Assembly: GCF_004403945.1 (NCBI RefSeq)
Contig: NZ_SOHM01000013.1
Span: 1-64,000 of the forward strand
Direction of reading: 5' to 3'
Origin: Cryobacterium lactosi
GTDB taxonomy: Bacteria; Actinomycetota; Actinomycetes; Actinomycetales; Microbacteriaceae
Length of the DNA: 64,000 nt
Under the pieces are notes generated by a model, which was given only the letters and a program-made list of their open reading frames with translations, did not search any database and was not told the DNA's origin. Positions within the stretch are counted from its first letter, which is position 1, and every line of letters begins with the position of its first letter. Positions 56,179 to 64,000 of this stretch are shown here, piece after piece. The position numbers and the translations under genes are program-made.

Positions 56179-57284
56179 GCCAGCGCGGCTATCGCAGAGC
56201 ACACCGCATTGACCTCGTCATCGGTCATCTCCGGGAAGCAAGGCAGCGACAAGACCTCGCCCGCAAGCCGCTCGGTAACCGGAAGCGATTGCGCAGGAGC
56301 AGCGAAACCTGGCTGGAGGTGATCCGGCACCGGGAAATGCACATCGGTTTGGACTCCACGCTCACTGAGCGCAGCGCGGAATTCCTCTCGACGGTCCGTC
56401 CGTGCGACTGCAAGATGGGCTACGTGGTGTGCGCCGACGGCGGGCAGGACCTGCAACGGTCCTCCCTCAGCTGAGACAACATAGGACGCCACGATTGAGC
56501 GCCTGCGCTCATTGAGCGAGTCAAGAAGAGGGAGCCGCACCCCGAGGAATCCGGCCTGCAATTCATCAAGGCGGGAGTTTGTTCCCCCCGCGCGCGCAAC
56601 GCGATACTTGGAGGACCAACCGTATTGGCGCAGTTCCTTCACCAGCGCTGCCGACGCGTCGCTGTTCGTGAAGATAGCGCCTCCATCGCCGATGGCACCC
56701 AGGTTCTTTGTCGGATAGAAGCTGGTGGCCGCAATGTCGCCGATCGATCCTGCCGCGACGCCATTCAGGCGCGCTCCAATGGCTTGAGCGCAGTCTTCGA
56801 CGACTTTCACGCCGAATGAATGACAGAGCGCGACAAGCTCGGAGAAATCGGTGAGATTCCCGTATAGGTGCGTGATTACCACGACACCCACATCTGTAGA
56901 GAGGTGTTCGCCCACGGTTGCCGCGCTTAGGCACATGGAAGTCGCGTCAACGTCCGAGTATCGAACGGAATAGCCAGCTCGACGAGCAGCAGTGGTCGTG
57001 TATCCGCCGGCGTTAGCGGCCGTAATGACCACGTTGCGCCCCTCGGGCATCACAGCCTTGATTGCGAGTTCGAGGGCATCGGTTCCAGACGCGACACCAG
57101 CAGCATGTGCGACGCCGAGATACTTCGCGAGGTCTTGCTCCAGCGCGGTGTGTTTAGGCCCCATGATCACGTAGCCAGATGCAAGCACTTCATCGAACAC
57201 ACGGGTGAACTCACCTTGGTCACGGCTTATGCCGCGCGACAGGTCGTTCATCGGAATGACAGTTGGCGCGAGCGAATGTGCCAT
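56175..57284 (-). CDS. DegT/DnrJ/EryC1-family dTDP-3-keto-sugar aminotransferase (FdtB/QdtB-like)
   Basis: A 369-residue PLP aminotransferase. The PLP lysine is Lys193 in SFYPTKNLGAIGDGGAI; VITHLYGNLTDFSELVALC, VVEDCAQAIGARLNG and the C-terminal HFPVPDHLQPGFA-AP block fit the sugar aminotransferase group that acts on dTDP-3-keto-6-deoxyhexoses. It should turn the FdtA/QdtA product into the 3-amino sugar. I start at ATG 57284 after AGGGGGA; the frame is open 26 codons further up. It is the first gene of the minus-strand amino-sugar operon. Confidence 0.87.
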   Translation of the reverse strand: MAHSLAPTVIPMNDLSRGISRDQGEFTRVFDEVLASGYVIMGPKHTALEQDLAKYLGVAHAAGVASGTDALELAIKAVMPEGRNVVITAANAGGYTTTAARRAGYSVRYSDVDATSMCLSAATVGEHLSTDVGVVVITHLYGNLTDFSELVALCHSFGVKVVEDCAQAIGARLNGVAAGSIGDIAATSFYPTKNLGAIGDGGAIFTNSDASAALVKELRQYGWSSKYRVARAGGTNSRLDELQAGFLGVRLPLLDSLNERRRSIVASYVVSAEGGPLQVLPAVGAHHVAHLAVARTDRREEFRAALSERGVQTDVHFPVPDHLQPGFAAPAQSLPVTERLAGEVLSLPCFPEMTDDEVNAVCSAIAALA

Positions 57285-57885
57285 GAAATGGTCCCCCTGT
57301 GCATTTTTGGATCCCCGCTCGGGAACCTTTTCTTTCGCTACTTGAATCGCTGCCGTCGGCATCCCCGCCGATCTCGAACGACTTGATGTGATCGATTCGT
57401 GCCTGCCCGGAACTCTAGCGCCCTACGGAACCGAGAGTTAAGCCTGATCATTGCCAGCTTATTGGTACCAGCCCCTGAAGCGGCCCCGTTTCGGGTTGGG
57501 GCGCTGGAGAGGTCCCATTTCTTCTGTGTGCCACCCCTAGCTTTGGGGGTCCGTAATGCATAGGCTCGCGTATCCAGCAGGTACCCAGGCGCGTGCCGTA
57601 GGGCCGCCCTTGCCAAGTAGCCCAGTAGGCTTACGCCCAGTACGGCGCCGCCGCTCCCTTCTTGCGTCTTGGACATGACGGATTAGTGTGCGCTCGCATC
57701 TGCTTCATTCCCTGGGACGCCCGCACGCGCCTGCGGGAAATCGGGTCTCCCTGCTGCGACGGGGCCAACGCGTGCACCTCTCAACGCTCTGAGAAGTCAG
57801 GAACGAAACAATCAAGCAAGCAACAGGCCAACGGTCGGCTACGTCCCCGTCGGAAGCGAAGGCGACTGACACAGGCGGCTCTGAC
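57285..57885. other. 600-base divergent gap with no supported gene
   Basis: It separates the minus-strand amino-sugar operon from the plus-strand membrane protein and must hold promoters for both, but I find no confident -35/-10 pair. A GCCCC...GGGGC hairpin lies near 57483-57502. A 112-codon minus-strand frame (57338-57676) with a hydrophobic start (GGAVLGVSLLGYLARAAL) ends 53 bases before the aminotransferase; its codon use is not convincing and I do not call it. Confidence 0.4.
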
Positions 57886-59232
57886 TTGATTCAGCATCTC
57901 CGCAGAGCCCGGCACCAGTACACAGTCCTTGGGGCATTCGTAGTCGCGACTCTCATGCTCGGCATCGGGCCCATTGTGTATGACGCGGAGACCTACTGGA
58001 GAGCGGCGCTCGGCCTCCTCGGGACAGCGCCCATGGCTGACATCAGCTTCTGGGACTTTAGGGGCACGCTCACTGGGGTTGTGTACGTACCTGCTGCCGG
58101 GTTGAGCAGCATCTTGGGCCCGCAGTCAGCTCAGTTCTCTATTCTTCTGCAGAATGCCCTGGTCCTAGGCTGGTTCGCCGCATTCATGGTGCCGCAGTTC
58201 GTCTCCTACTGGAAACCGCTGACGCCCCAGTTGAGGTGGACGGCTGCCCTTCTGGTTTGGATAGTCACCGTTGGCTTTGCGCCTTATGCGCTCGTTGACC
58301 TCTATCCCGTGATCGGGTTTGTCTGCGCCCTTTACTTGCTCCGATCCGACCGTCTGCTCTTGATCCTGTTTGCGGGTATCTTGTCGGGTTTCGCACTCAA
58401 CCTTCGGCCCGCATTTCTGGTGGCGGCCGTTCTCGTCGCTTTGGTGTCTGTGGTCTGGAAGAGGTGGAAGGGCGTCTTCTATGCCCTAGGCGTCGTCATC
58501 GGCTTGCTGCCGCAGCTCGTCGTGAACGTGTCCCTGTCGGGCGTGTGGACGCTCTGGCCTCCGTTGCAATCGAGTCTGGTGGCGCTTCAGGCTGGCTACG
58601 CCTCCTACATCGTGCGGTATGACACCCTGCTTGGTGCGGCTGTACCGCAGCAGTTCTACTGCTCGCCAGCGATGGCGAGCCAACTGTTTGGCACTACTCT
58701 CCCGACCTCGACCGGACAGCTCTCTGCGACTTTTCTCGGCAACATGCCGAACTCTGTCATCTTTTCTTTGCAGAAGATTGCGTCGAGCCTTCAGTGGCCG
58801 CTGTCTACCCCCTACTCGATTCCAGCCCCCGGATTAGATGAGTTGTTCTCCCTGACGATGACTGCCATCACCGTAATTGGACTCCTGGCACTCCTGAGAC
58901 TCGCAATCACAAGCCGCGGTAAGTGGACGTCCACCGTCTGGCAAAACTGGGCCGGACTGGGAGTTGTCATCCTCAGCGCCATAGTTACTTTGGTCGGCGC
59001 TGCCACCGAGAGCCGGTTCGCTCTGCAGCTGGTTCTGATTGGTGTTGTCGGGTGTCTTACGCTTCCGATGGTGAGCGTTCGTCAGGCGTGGGCTCGCGGC
59101 CGCTGGTGGATCGTAGCTGCGGTCATCCTGGTGATGGTTGTTACGTTCTTCGGATACAAGGGGCTGTCACACCCAGCCGCTCCCGGCGATGCCACCCAGG
59201 CCACCTGCGCCGTCTTGCTCGACGCGCGTTGA
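57886..59232 (+). CDS. Polytopic membrane protein, possible GT-C or polymerase-like enzyme
   Basis: A 448-residue protein with about 10-11 hydrophobic segments. GIGPIVYDAETYWRAALGLL near residues 27-46 has the acidic residues after the first helix that are typical of GT-C glycosyltransferases, followed by FWDFRGTLTGVVYVPAAGL. I do not recognise a named family. The start is a TTG at 57886 after AGGCGG, with the first helix at residues 14-34; an ATG at residue 24 would cut that helix. It stands alone on the plus strand at the tuf-side end of the island. Confidence 0.65.
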   Translation: MIQHLRRARHQYTVLGAFVVATLMLGIGPIVYDAETYWRAALGLLGTAPMADISFWDFRGTLTGVVYVPAAGLSSILGPQSAQFSILLQNALVLGWFAAFMVPQFVSYWKPLTPQLRWTAALLVWIVTVGFAPYALVDLYPVIGFVCALYLLRSDRLLLILFAGILSGFALNLRPAFLVAAVLVALVSVVWKRWKGVFYALGVVIGLLPQLVVNVSLSGVWTLWPPLQSSLVALQAGYASYIVRYDTLLGAAVPQQFYCSPAMASQLFGTTLPTSTGQLSATFLGNMPNSVIFSLQKIASSLQWPLSTPYSIPAPGLDELFSLTMTAITVIGLLALLRLAITSRGKWTSTVWQNWAGLGVVILSAIVTLVGAATESRFALQLVLIGVVGCLTLPMVSVRQAWARGRWWIVAAVILVMVVTFFGYKGLSHPAAPGDATQATCAVLLDAR

Positions 59233-59536
59233 CTTTGATCTCTTCGTAGCGCGCCCCTCGTGAAGGCCGTGCAGCACCTCCCTCTGTCGTGGCCTACGAC
59301 GAAGCGGTGAGCCGATTAGTACGCGGCCATGGGGTCCGCCGATAGGTGAGTCCGAGCATCCCAGCCGCACCGAAGCCAGGCCAAGATTTCACCGTGACTC
59401 GCGCGCAAATTGGCAAACAAACTGCTCCATATTGACCAACGCATCGGCGACGCAAGGCGGCGTTTGAGCACGACAAACCCGCTTCCATGATCAACGTCCA
59501 TGTCCCGCCGGCAACTAAAGTGCCTGGGCCGTGTAG
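59233..59536. other. Gap of 304 bases without a supported gene
   Basis: I see no gene, clear promoter or strong repeat here. Two short minus-strand frames (59294-59494 and 59316-59501) overlap one another and look like chance. It may contain the end of the transcript of the upstream membrane protein. Confidence 0.3.
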
Positions 59537-59767
59537 CTAGTGGGCATCGGGCCCGGTGTCGCGCGTGTCGGGGTCGGACTTGCGGTCGTCACGCCCGAGG
59601 CGCTTGTCTGCGGTGTCGCGGGCACCCTGAATCTTGTCGGCGTGCTTGTTGCCGGTGACCTTATTGGCCGCTGCGGCTGCGCCGTCGATGACCTTGTCGG
59701 AGATCTCCTCGCCCTTCTCGGAGTTGAGGAATTCCTGGGCTTTGCGGGTGATGTCGTTGAGGTTCAT
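59537..59767 (-). CDS. Small antitoxin-like protein (Rv0909/MT0933 type)
   Basis: A 76-residue, highly charged protein: LNDITRKAQEFLNSEKGEEI, SDKVIDGAAAAANKVTGNKH and ADKIQGARDTADKRLG. This Lys/Ala/Asp helical pattern is that of small actinobacterial proteins annotated as antitoxins after Mycobacterium Rv0909, and also resembles CsbD-like stress proteins. No toxin partner is next to it, so the name is only by similarity. ATG 59767 follows GGAGA at 5 bases. Confidence 0.7.
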   Translation of the reverse strand: MNLNDITRKAQEFLNSEKGEEISDKVIDGAAAAANKVTGNKHADKIQGARDTADKRLGRDDRKSDPDTRDTGPDAH

Positions 59768-59810
59768 GGGAGTCTCCGCTCTTGAGTCTGTGGTTACGAG
59801 GGTAGTTCGG

Positions 59811-59969
59811 GGTGCGGGGTCTCGACAAGCTCGACCAGCGGACGGGGCACGAACTGCGGGTCGGGGTGCGGGGTCTCGACAAGCTCGACCAGCGGACGCG
59901 CCCGGCAAGCAAACGGGGCACGACGGGTAGTTCGGGGTGCGGGGTCTCGACAAGCTCGACCAGCGGACG
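59811..59969. repeat. Three copies of a 34-bp GGGGTCTCGACAAGCTCGACC repeat
   Basis: Three copies of a 34-base unit (GGTGCGGGGTCTCGAC, then AAGCTCGACCAGCGGACG) lie at 59811-59844, 59865-59898 and 59936-59969. Start-to-start distances are 54 and 71 bases. The core CTCGACAAGCTCGA is a near-palindrome shared with single copies at other intergenic sites. The stretch separates tuf's terminator from the small antitoxin-like gene. Confidence 0.85.
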
Positions 59970-60010
59970 CGCTCGGCCAACGGAGGACGACCAACGGCGG
60001 CGGGGACGAC

Positions 60011-60039
60011 AAAAGGGCCGGTCCCGAAGGACCGACCCT
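60011..60039 (-). terminator. Rho-independent terminator of tuf
   Basis: On the minus strand GGGTCGGTCC / GGACCGGCCC (one mismatch) with a TTCG loop is followed by TTTT. It begins about 40 bases after the tuf stop and should end the rpsG-fusA-tuf unit. Confidence 0.85.
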
Positions 60040-60080
60040 GTTGTTGTCGACTAGCTCAGCGAGTGAGCAGGCCTACTGAA

Positions 60081-61274
60081 TTACTTGAGAACCTTGATGA
60101 CGGTTCCGGCGCCGACGGTGCGGCCACCTTCACGGATAGCGAAGCCGAGGCCCTCTTCCATGGCGATCGGCTGGATCAGCGCGACGGTCATTTCAACCGT
60201 GTCGCCGGGCATGACCATCTCGGTGCCCTCGGGCAGCGTGATGACGCCGGTGACGTCGGTGGTGCGGAAGTAGAACTGCGGGCGGTAGTTCGCGTAGAAC
60301 GGGTTGTGACGCCCACCCTCATCCTTTGACAGGATGTACGCGGTGCCCTCGAAGTCGGTGTGCGGCGTAACCGAACCCGGCTTGACGACAACCTGGCCGC
60401 GCTCAACGTCTTCGCGCTTGGTGCCACGGAGAAGAAGACCACAGTTCTCGCCGGCCCATGCCTCGTCGAGCTGCTTGTGGAACATCTCGATACCAGTAAC
60501 CGTGGTCTTGATCGTCGGGCGGATGCCGACAACCTCGACCTCGGAGTTGATCTTGAGGGTTCCACGCTCGGCGCGGCCGGTGACGACAGTTCCACGACCG
60601 GTGATCGTGAAGACGTCCTCGATCGGCATCAGGAAGGGCTTGTCCTTGTCGCGGACGGGCTCCGGGAAGTAGTCATCCACTGCCTGCATGAGCTCGAGGA
60701 TCTTTGCAACCCACTTGGGGTCACCCTCGAGCGCCTTGAGGGCGGAAACCTGAACGACGGGGGCGTTGTCGCCATCGAAGCCCTGGCTGGAGAGCAGTTC
60801 GCGAACCTCGAGCTCAACGAGCTCAAGGATCTCTTCGTCGTCGACCGCGTCGGACTTGTTCAGCGCGACGAGCAGGGACGGCACGCCGACCTGCTTGGCG
60901 AGAAGAACGTGCTCACGGGTCTGAGCCATCGGGCCGTCAGTAGCGGCAACCACGAGGATCGCGCCGTCCATCTGAGCAGCACCGGTGATCATGTTCTTGA
61001 TGTAGTCAGCGTGGCCCGGAGCGTCAACGTGTGCGTAGTGACGCTTCTCGGTCTCATACTCAACATGCGAGATGTTGATCGTGATGCCGCGCTGGCGCTC
61101 TTCGGGAGCGGAGTCGATCGACGCGAAGTCGCGCTGAACGTTGGTCTTGGAAGGGAACGTGTCGGCGAGGACCTTCGAGATCGCTGCCGTCAGCGTGGTC
61201 TTTCCGTGGTCAACGTGACCGATCGTTCCGATGTTTACGTGCGGCTTGGTCCGCTCGAACTTGGCCTTGGCCAC
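60081..61274 (-). CDS. tuf: Elongation factor Tu
   Basis: A 397-residue GTPase that brings aminoacyl-tRNA to the ribosome. The G motifs are [23 protein letters not shown] and [10 protein letters not shown]; the C-terminal domain ends [20 protein letters not shown]. It follows fusA by 126 bases, with a stem-loop (TCCACCGG / CCGGTGGA) in its leader around 61301-61334. Its usual downstream partner rpsJ is about 24 kb away here. Confidence 0.98.
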   Translation of the reverse strand: MAKAKFERTKPHVNIGTIGHVDHGKTTLTAAISKVLADTFPSKTNVQRDFASIDSAPEERQRGITINISHVEYETEKRHYAHVDAPGHADYIKNMITGAAQMDGAILVVAATDGPMAQTREHVLLAKQVGVPSLLVALNKSDAVDDEEILELVELEVRELLSSQGFDGDNAPVVQVSALKALEGDPKWVAKILELMQAVDDYFPEPVRDKDKPFLMPIEDVFTITGRGTVVTGRAERGTLKINSEVEVVGIRPTIKTTVTGIEMFHKQLDEAWAGENCGLLLRGTKREDVERGQVVVKPGSVTPHTDFEGTAYILSKDEGGRHNPFYANYRPQFYFRTTDVTGVITLPEGTEMVMPGDTVEMTVALIQPIAMEEGLGFAIREGGRTVGAGTVIKVLK

Positions 61275-61400
61275 TGTGGGTCCTCCTCAGGACTCTCGGC
61301 TCCACCGGACGTTGGTTTACGCCCGGTGGAACTGCTGGATTTGTGTACTTATGTTACTCGGGCCAGGAGGCCTAAGCGATTCGGCCCGAAGGCCGGTGGG

Positions 61401-63515
61401 TTATTCGCCCTTGTTCTTCTGGATGATCTCGTCGGCAACAGCCTTCGGGACCTCCTGGTAGCTCTCGAAAGTCATCGAGTACACCGCGCGGCCCGAGGTC
61501 TTGGACCTCAGGTCGCCGATGTAACCGAACATCTCCGACAGCGGAACGTGTGCGCGGATAACCTTCACGCCCTGTGCGTCCTCCATGGTCTGGATCTGGC
61601 CACGGCGAGAGTTGAGGTCTCCGATGACGTCACCCATGTATTCCTCAGGGGTGCGCACCTCGACGGCCATCAACGGCTCAAGAAGAACCGGGTTTGCCTT
61701 CCGAACGGCTTCCTTGAAGCCCATCGAGCCGGCAATCTTGAACGCCATCTCCGAGGAGTCGACGTCGTGAGCGGCACCGTCAAGCAGGCTTGCCTTGACG
61801 CCGACCATCGGGTACCCGGCGAGCACACCCACGTGGAGGGCATCCTGGATTCCGGCGTCAACCGAAGGGATGTACTCACGCGGGATACGGCCACCGGTGA
61901 CTTTGTTCACGAACTCGTACGACTTGTCGGCAGTGATTTCAAGCGGCTCGATCGCGAACTGAATCTTCGCGAACTGGCCGGATCCACCGGTCTGCTTCTT
62001 GTGCGTGTAGTCGTGACGCTCGACGGCCTTCTTGATCGTCTCGCGGTAAGCAACCTGGGGCTTGCCGACGTTCGCCTCAACGTTGAATTCACGCTTCATG
62101 CGGTCGACGAGGATGTCCAGGTGAAGCTCACCCATTCCCTTGATGACCGTCTGACCAGTTTCCTGGTTCTGCTCGGTACGGAAAGTGGGGTCTTCTTCGG
62201 CCAGCTTCTGGATCGCGAGACCCAGCTTTTCCTGGTCCTGCTTGGTCTTCGGCTCGATGGCAACTTCGATAACCGGGTCAGGGAACGTCATCGACTCGAG
62301 GACGACCTGCTGCTGCGGGTCGCACAGGGTGTCGCCGGTGGTCGTGTCCTTGAGGCCGATGACCGCGTAGATGTGACCAGCGGTAACGAAACCGACCGGG
62401 TTCTCCTTGTTGGCGTGCATCTGGAAGATCTTCCCGATGCGCTCCTTCTTGCCCTTGGTGGAGTTGATGATCTGGGCACCGGAGTCGATACGGCCGGAGT
62501 AAACCCGGACGTAGGTGAGCCGACCGAAGAACGGGTGCACGGCAACCTTGAACGCCAGAGCCGCGAACGGCTCGTCAGCGTTGGGGTGCAGCATGATCGT
62601 CTTCTCTTCGTCACGCGCATCGAGAGCCTCGATGGCGGGAACGTCGAGCGGGGTCGGCAGGTAGTCGACAACGGCATCCAGCATCGGCTGCACACCACGG
62701 TTCTTGAACGCGGAACCGCAGAGGACCGGGTAGATCTCGCTGGCTACGGTGAGCTTGCGGATCGCGGCCTTGATCTCTGCAACGGTGAGGTCCTCGCCGG
62801 AGAAATACTTCTCCATGAGGTCGTCATCGGTCTCGGCGACGGTCTCGAGGAGCAGCTTGCGGTATTCAGCAGCCTTCTCTACGAGGTCTTCGGGGATCGG
62901 CTCGATGGCGTACTTGGCGCCCATCTCGACGTCACCCTTGGAGTCGCCGCGCCAGGTCAGTGCACGCATTTCGACGAGGTCAACGACCCCTTCGAAGTTC
63001 GACTCTTCACCGATGGGCAGCTGGATGACCAGCGGCTTGGCGCCGAGGCGCTTCACGATGGTGTCGACGGTGTAGTAGAAGTCGGCGCCGAGCTTGTCCA
63101 TCTTGTTGACGAAGCAGATGCGGGGCACGTCGTACTTGTCGGCCTGGCGCCAGACGGTCTCGGACTGGGGCTCAACGCCCTCCTTGCCGTCGAACACGGC
63201 GACAGCGCCGTCGAGAACGCGGAGCGAACGCTCCACCTCAACGGTGAAGTCCACGTGGCCGGGGGTGTCGATGATGTTGATCTGGTTACCGGCCCAGAAG
63301 CACGTCGTTGCAGCGGACGTGATCGTGATGCCACGTTCCTGCTCCTGCGCCATCCAGTCCATCGTGGAGGCGCCATCGTGCGTCTCACCGATCTTGTGGT
63401 TCACACCCGTGTAAAAAAGGATGCGCTCGGTCGTAGTTGTCTTGCCGGCATCGATGTGGGCCATGATGCCGATGTTGCGGACCTTGCTCAGGTCGGTGAG
63501 CACGTCAAGTGCCAC
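61401..63515 (-). CDS. fusA: Elongation factor G
   Basis: A 704-residue translocase GTPase. The P-loop is [19 protein letters not shown], with [20 protein letters not shown] and [10 protein letters not shown] following; [21 protein letters not shown] and [19 protein letters not shown] segments mark domains IV-V. It lies between rpsG and tuf in the standard str order. Confidence 0.98.
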   Translation of the reverse strand: MALDVLTDLSKVRNIGIMAHIDAGKTTTTERILFYTGVNHKIGETHDGASTMDWMAQEQERGITITSAATTCFWAGNQINIIDTPGHVDFTVEVERSLRVLDGAVAVFDGKEGVEPQSETVWRQADKYDVPRICFVNKMDKLGADFYYTVDTIVKRLGAKPLVIQLPIGEESNFEGVVDLVEMRALTWRGDSKGDVEMGAKYAIEPIPEDLVEKAAEYRKLLLETVAETDDDLMEKYFSGEDLTVAEIKAAIRKLTVASEIYPVLCGSAFKNRGVQPMLDAVVDYLPTPLDVPAIEALDARDEEKTIMLHPNADEPFAALAFKVAVHPFFGRLTYVRVYSGRIDSGAQIINSTKGKKERIGKIFQMHANKENPVGFVTAGHIYAVIGLKDTTTGDTLCDPQQQVVLESMTFPDPVIEVAIEPKTKQDQEKLGLAIQKLAEEDPTFRTEQNQETGQTVIKGMGELHLDILVDRMKREFNVEANVGKPQVAYRETIKKAVERHDYTHKKQTGGSGQFAKIQFAIEPLEITADKSYEFVNKVTGGRIPREYIPSVDAGIQDALHVGVLAGYPMVGVKASLLDGAAHDVDSSEMAFKIAGSMGFKEAVRKANPVLLEPLMAVEVRTPEEYMGDVIGDLNSRRGQIQTMEDAQGVKVIRAHVPLSEMFGYIGDLRSKTSGRAVYSMTFESYQEVPKAVADEIIQKNKGE

Positions 63516-63583
63516 GGGTGTCCTCCGGAAGTGTTGTGAAAGATGAGGTTGAACAGGCGTTTGCAGGACGAGCCTGCACCGCC

Positions 63584-63630
63584 GGTCGAGCTTGCCGAGA
63601 CCAAAGCCTCAACCCGCTCGACCAGCGACG
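63584..63630. repeat. TCGAG-type repeat between rpsG and fusA
   Basis: GGTCGAGCTTGCCGAGACC (63584-63602) and the reversed half CCGCTCGACCAGCGACGG just after are one more copy of the intergenic repeat, here inside the str operon spacer (63516-63635). It would form a hairpin in the rpsG-fusA mRNA. Confidence 0.5.
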
Positions 63631-63635
63631 GACGA

Positions 63636-64000
63636 CTACCAGCGGTAGTGAGCGAAAGCCTTGTTCGCTTCAGCCATCTTGTGAGTGTCCTCACGACGCT
63701 TCACAGCGGCACCGAGGCCGTTGGACGCGTCGAGGATCTCGTTGGTGAGACGCTCGGTCATGGTCTTCTCGCGACGCGCCTTGGCGTAGCTGGTCAACCA
63801 ACGCAGCGCGAGAGTGTTCGCACGGTGCGGCTTGACTTCGACGGGCACCTGGTAGGTGGAACCACCGACGCGGCGCGAACGCACCTCGAGGGTCGGGCGC
63901 ACGTTGTCGAGTGCCTTCTTCAGCGTGACAACAGCATCCGCACCGTTCTTGGCAACGACGCCTTCGAGTGCATCGTAAACGATGCGCTCGGCGAGGCCCT
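63636..64000 (-). CDS. rpsG: 30S ribosomal protein S7 (partial, start beyond the window)
   Basis: The C-terminal ~120 residues of S7, including [59 protein letters not shown] and the end [21 protein letters not shown] (in parts). S7 binds the 16S head and the decoding region. The 5' part and rpsL lie outside the window. Order rpsG-fusA-tuf is standard. Confidence 0.97.
   Translation of the reverse strand, partial: GLAERIVYDALEGVVAKNGADAVVTLKKALDNVRPTLEVRSRRVGGSTYQVPVEVKPHRANTLALRWLTSYAKARREKTMTERLTNEILDASNGLGAAVKRREDTHKMAEANKAFAHYRW

Noticed and set aside
57338..57676. A 112-codon minus-strand frame upstream of the aminotransferase, with a hydrophobic start
   Set aside because: Codon third positions are not clearly GC-biased, the second half is Arg-rich and unlike a folded protein, and no ribosome-binding site stands out. 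Left as part of the gap.
59294..59501. Two overlapping short minus-strand frames between the last membrane protein and the antitoxin-like gene
   Set aside because: Both are short, overlap each other, and resemble no family.
36874..59767. The glycan island as a mobile genetic element
   Set aside because: No integrase, transposase, attachment-site duplication or tRNA is visible at either end; homologous exchange is a simpler explanation.
59537..59767. A toxin-antitoxin pair
   Set aside because: Only the antitoxin-like protein is present; there is no toxin-like neighbour within the window.
60360..63539. A 1059-residue plus-strand open frame opposite tuf and fusA
   Set aside because: It lies wholly antisense to two highly conserved genes, its product is a Gly/Asp/Val/Leu/Arg mixture typical of mirrored high-GC codons, and it matches no family.
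1..64000. tRNA, rRNA, tmRNA or riboswitch genes
   Set aside because: I looked through the larger gaps and found no cloverleaf-like, rRNA-like or known riboswitch-like sequence; a covariance-model scan would be needed to be certain.

Overview
The window is high-GC actinobacterial chromosome. The gene order tsaE-alr-acpS-glmS / coaA / glmM-rpsI-rplM / truA, the complete S10-spc-alpha ribosomal blocks, TTG and GTG starts, Ala/Lys- or Ala/Glu-rich tails on several ribosomal proteins, and many short TCGAG...CTCGA intergenic repeats all point to a Microbacteriaceae-type organism (Cryobacterium/Leifsonia-like). That placement is inference from gene order and style; no 16S gene is present.

Layout. 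1-10.3 kb: housekeeping genes for cell-wall precursors and cofactors (TauE-type exporter, tsaE, alr, acpS, glmS, divergent coaA, a GNAT acetyltransferase, glmM), then rpsI-rplM and truA. 10.3-12.8 kb: an OafA-type membrane acyltransferase with an SGNH domain, followed by a repeat-rich non-coding stretch. 12.8-16.0 kb (minus): infA-rpmJ-rpsM-rpsK-rpoA-rplQ. 16.1-23.7 kb: a mannitol PTS operon that carries its own Enzyme I and HPr, plus a divergent HTH-PRD-EIIB-EIIA regulator; this block separates infA from map-adk-secY. 23.9-36.4 kb (minus): the S10 and spc blocks, rpsJ through secY, adk and map, with rpsN absent from its usual place between rplE and rpsH.

36.9-59.8 kb is an accessory surface-glycan island placed between the S10 operon and the str genes (rpsG-fusA-tuf, 60-64 kb). 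It has a Wzx/Wzy-type half (priming sugar-phosphate transferase, flippase, polymerase-like protein, three GT2 enzymes, a GT-B-like protein, DUF4012 and VanZ proteins, a membrane-anchored glycosidase). It also has a second, minus-strand operon that joins synthesis of a dTDP-3-acetamido-3,6-dideoxyhexose (aminotransferase plus fused acetyltransferase/3,4-ketoisomerase) to a three-component lipid-linked glycosylation system (DPM/CsbB-like GT2, GtrA flippase, YfhO-type GT-C). My inference is that the second operon makes an unusual amino sugar, loads it on polyprenyl phosphate, flips it and attaches it outside the cell to the polymer made by the first half. This is the most interesting system in the window.

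No rRNA, tRNA, CRISPR array, transposase or integrase was found. Several inverted and tandem repeats in intergenic DNA are reported separately.
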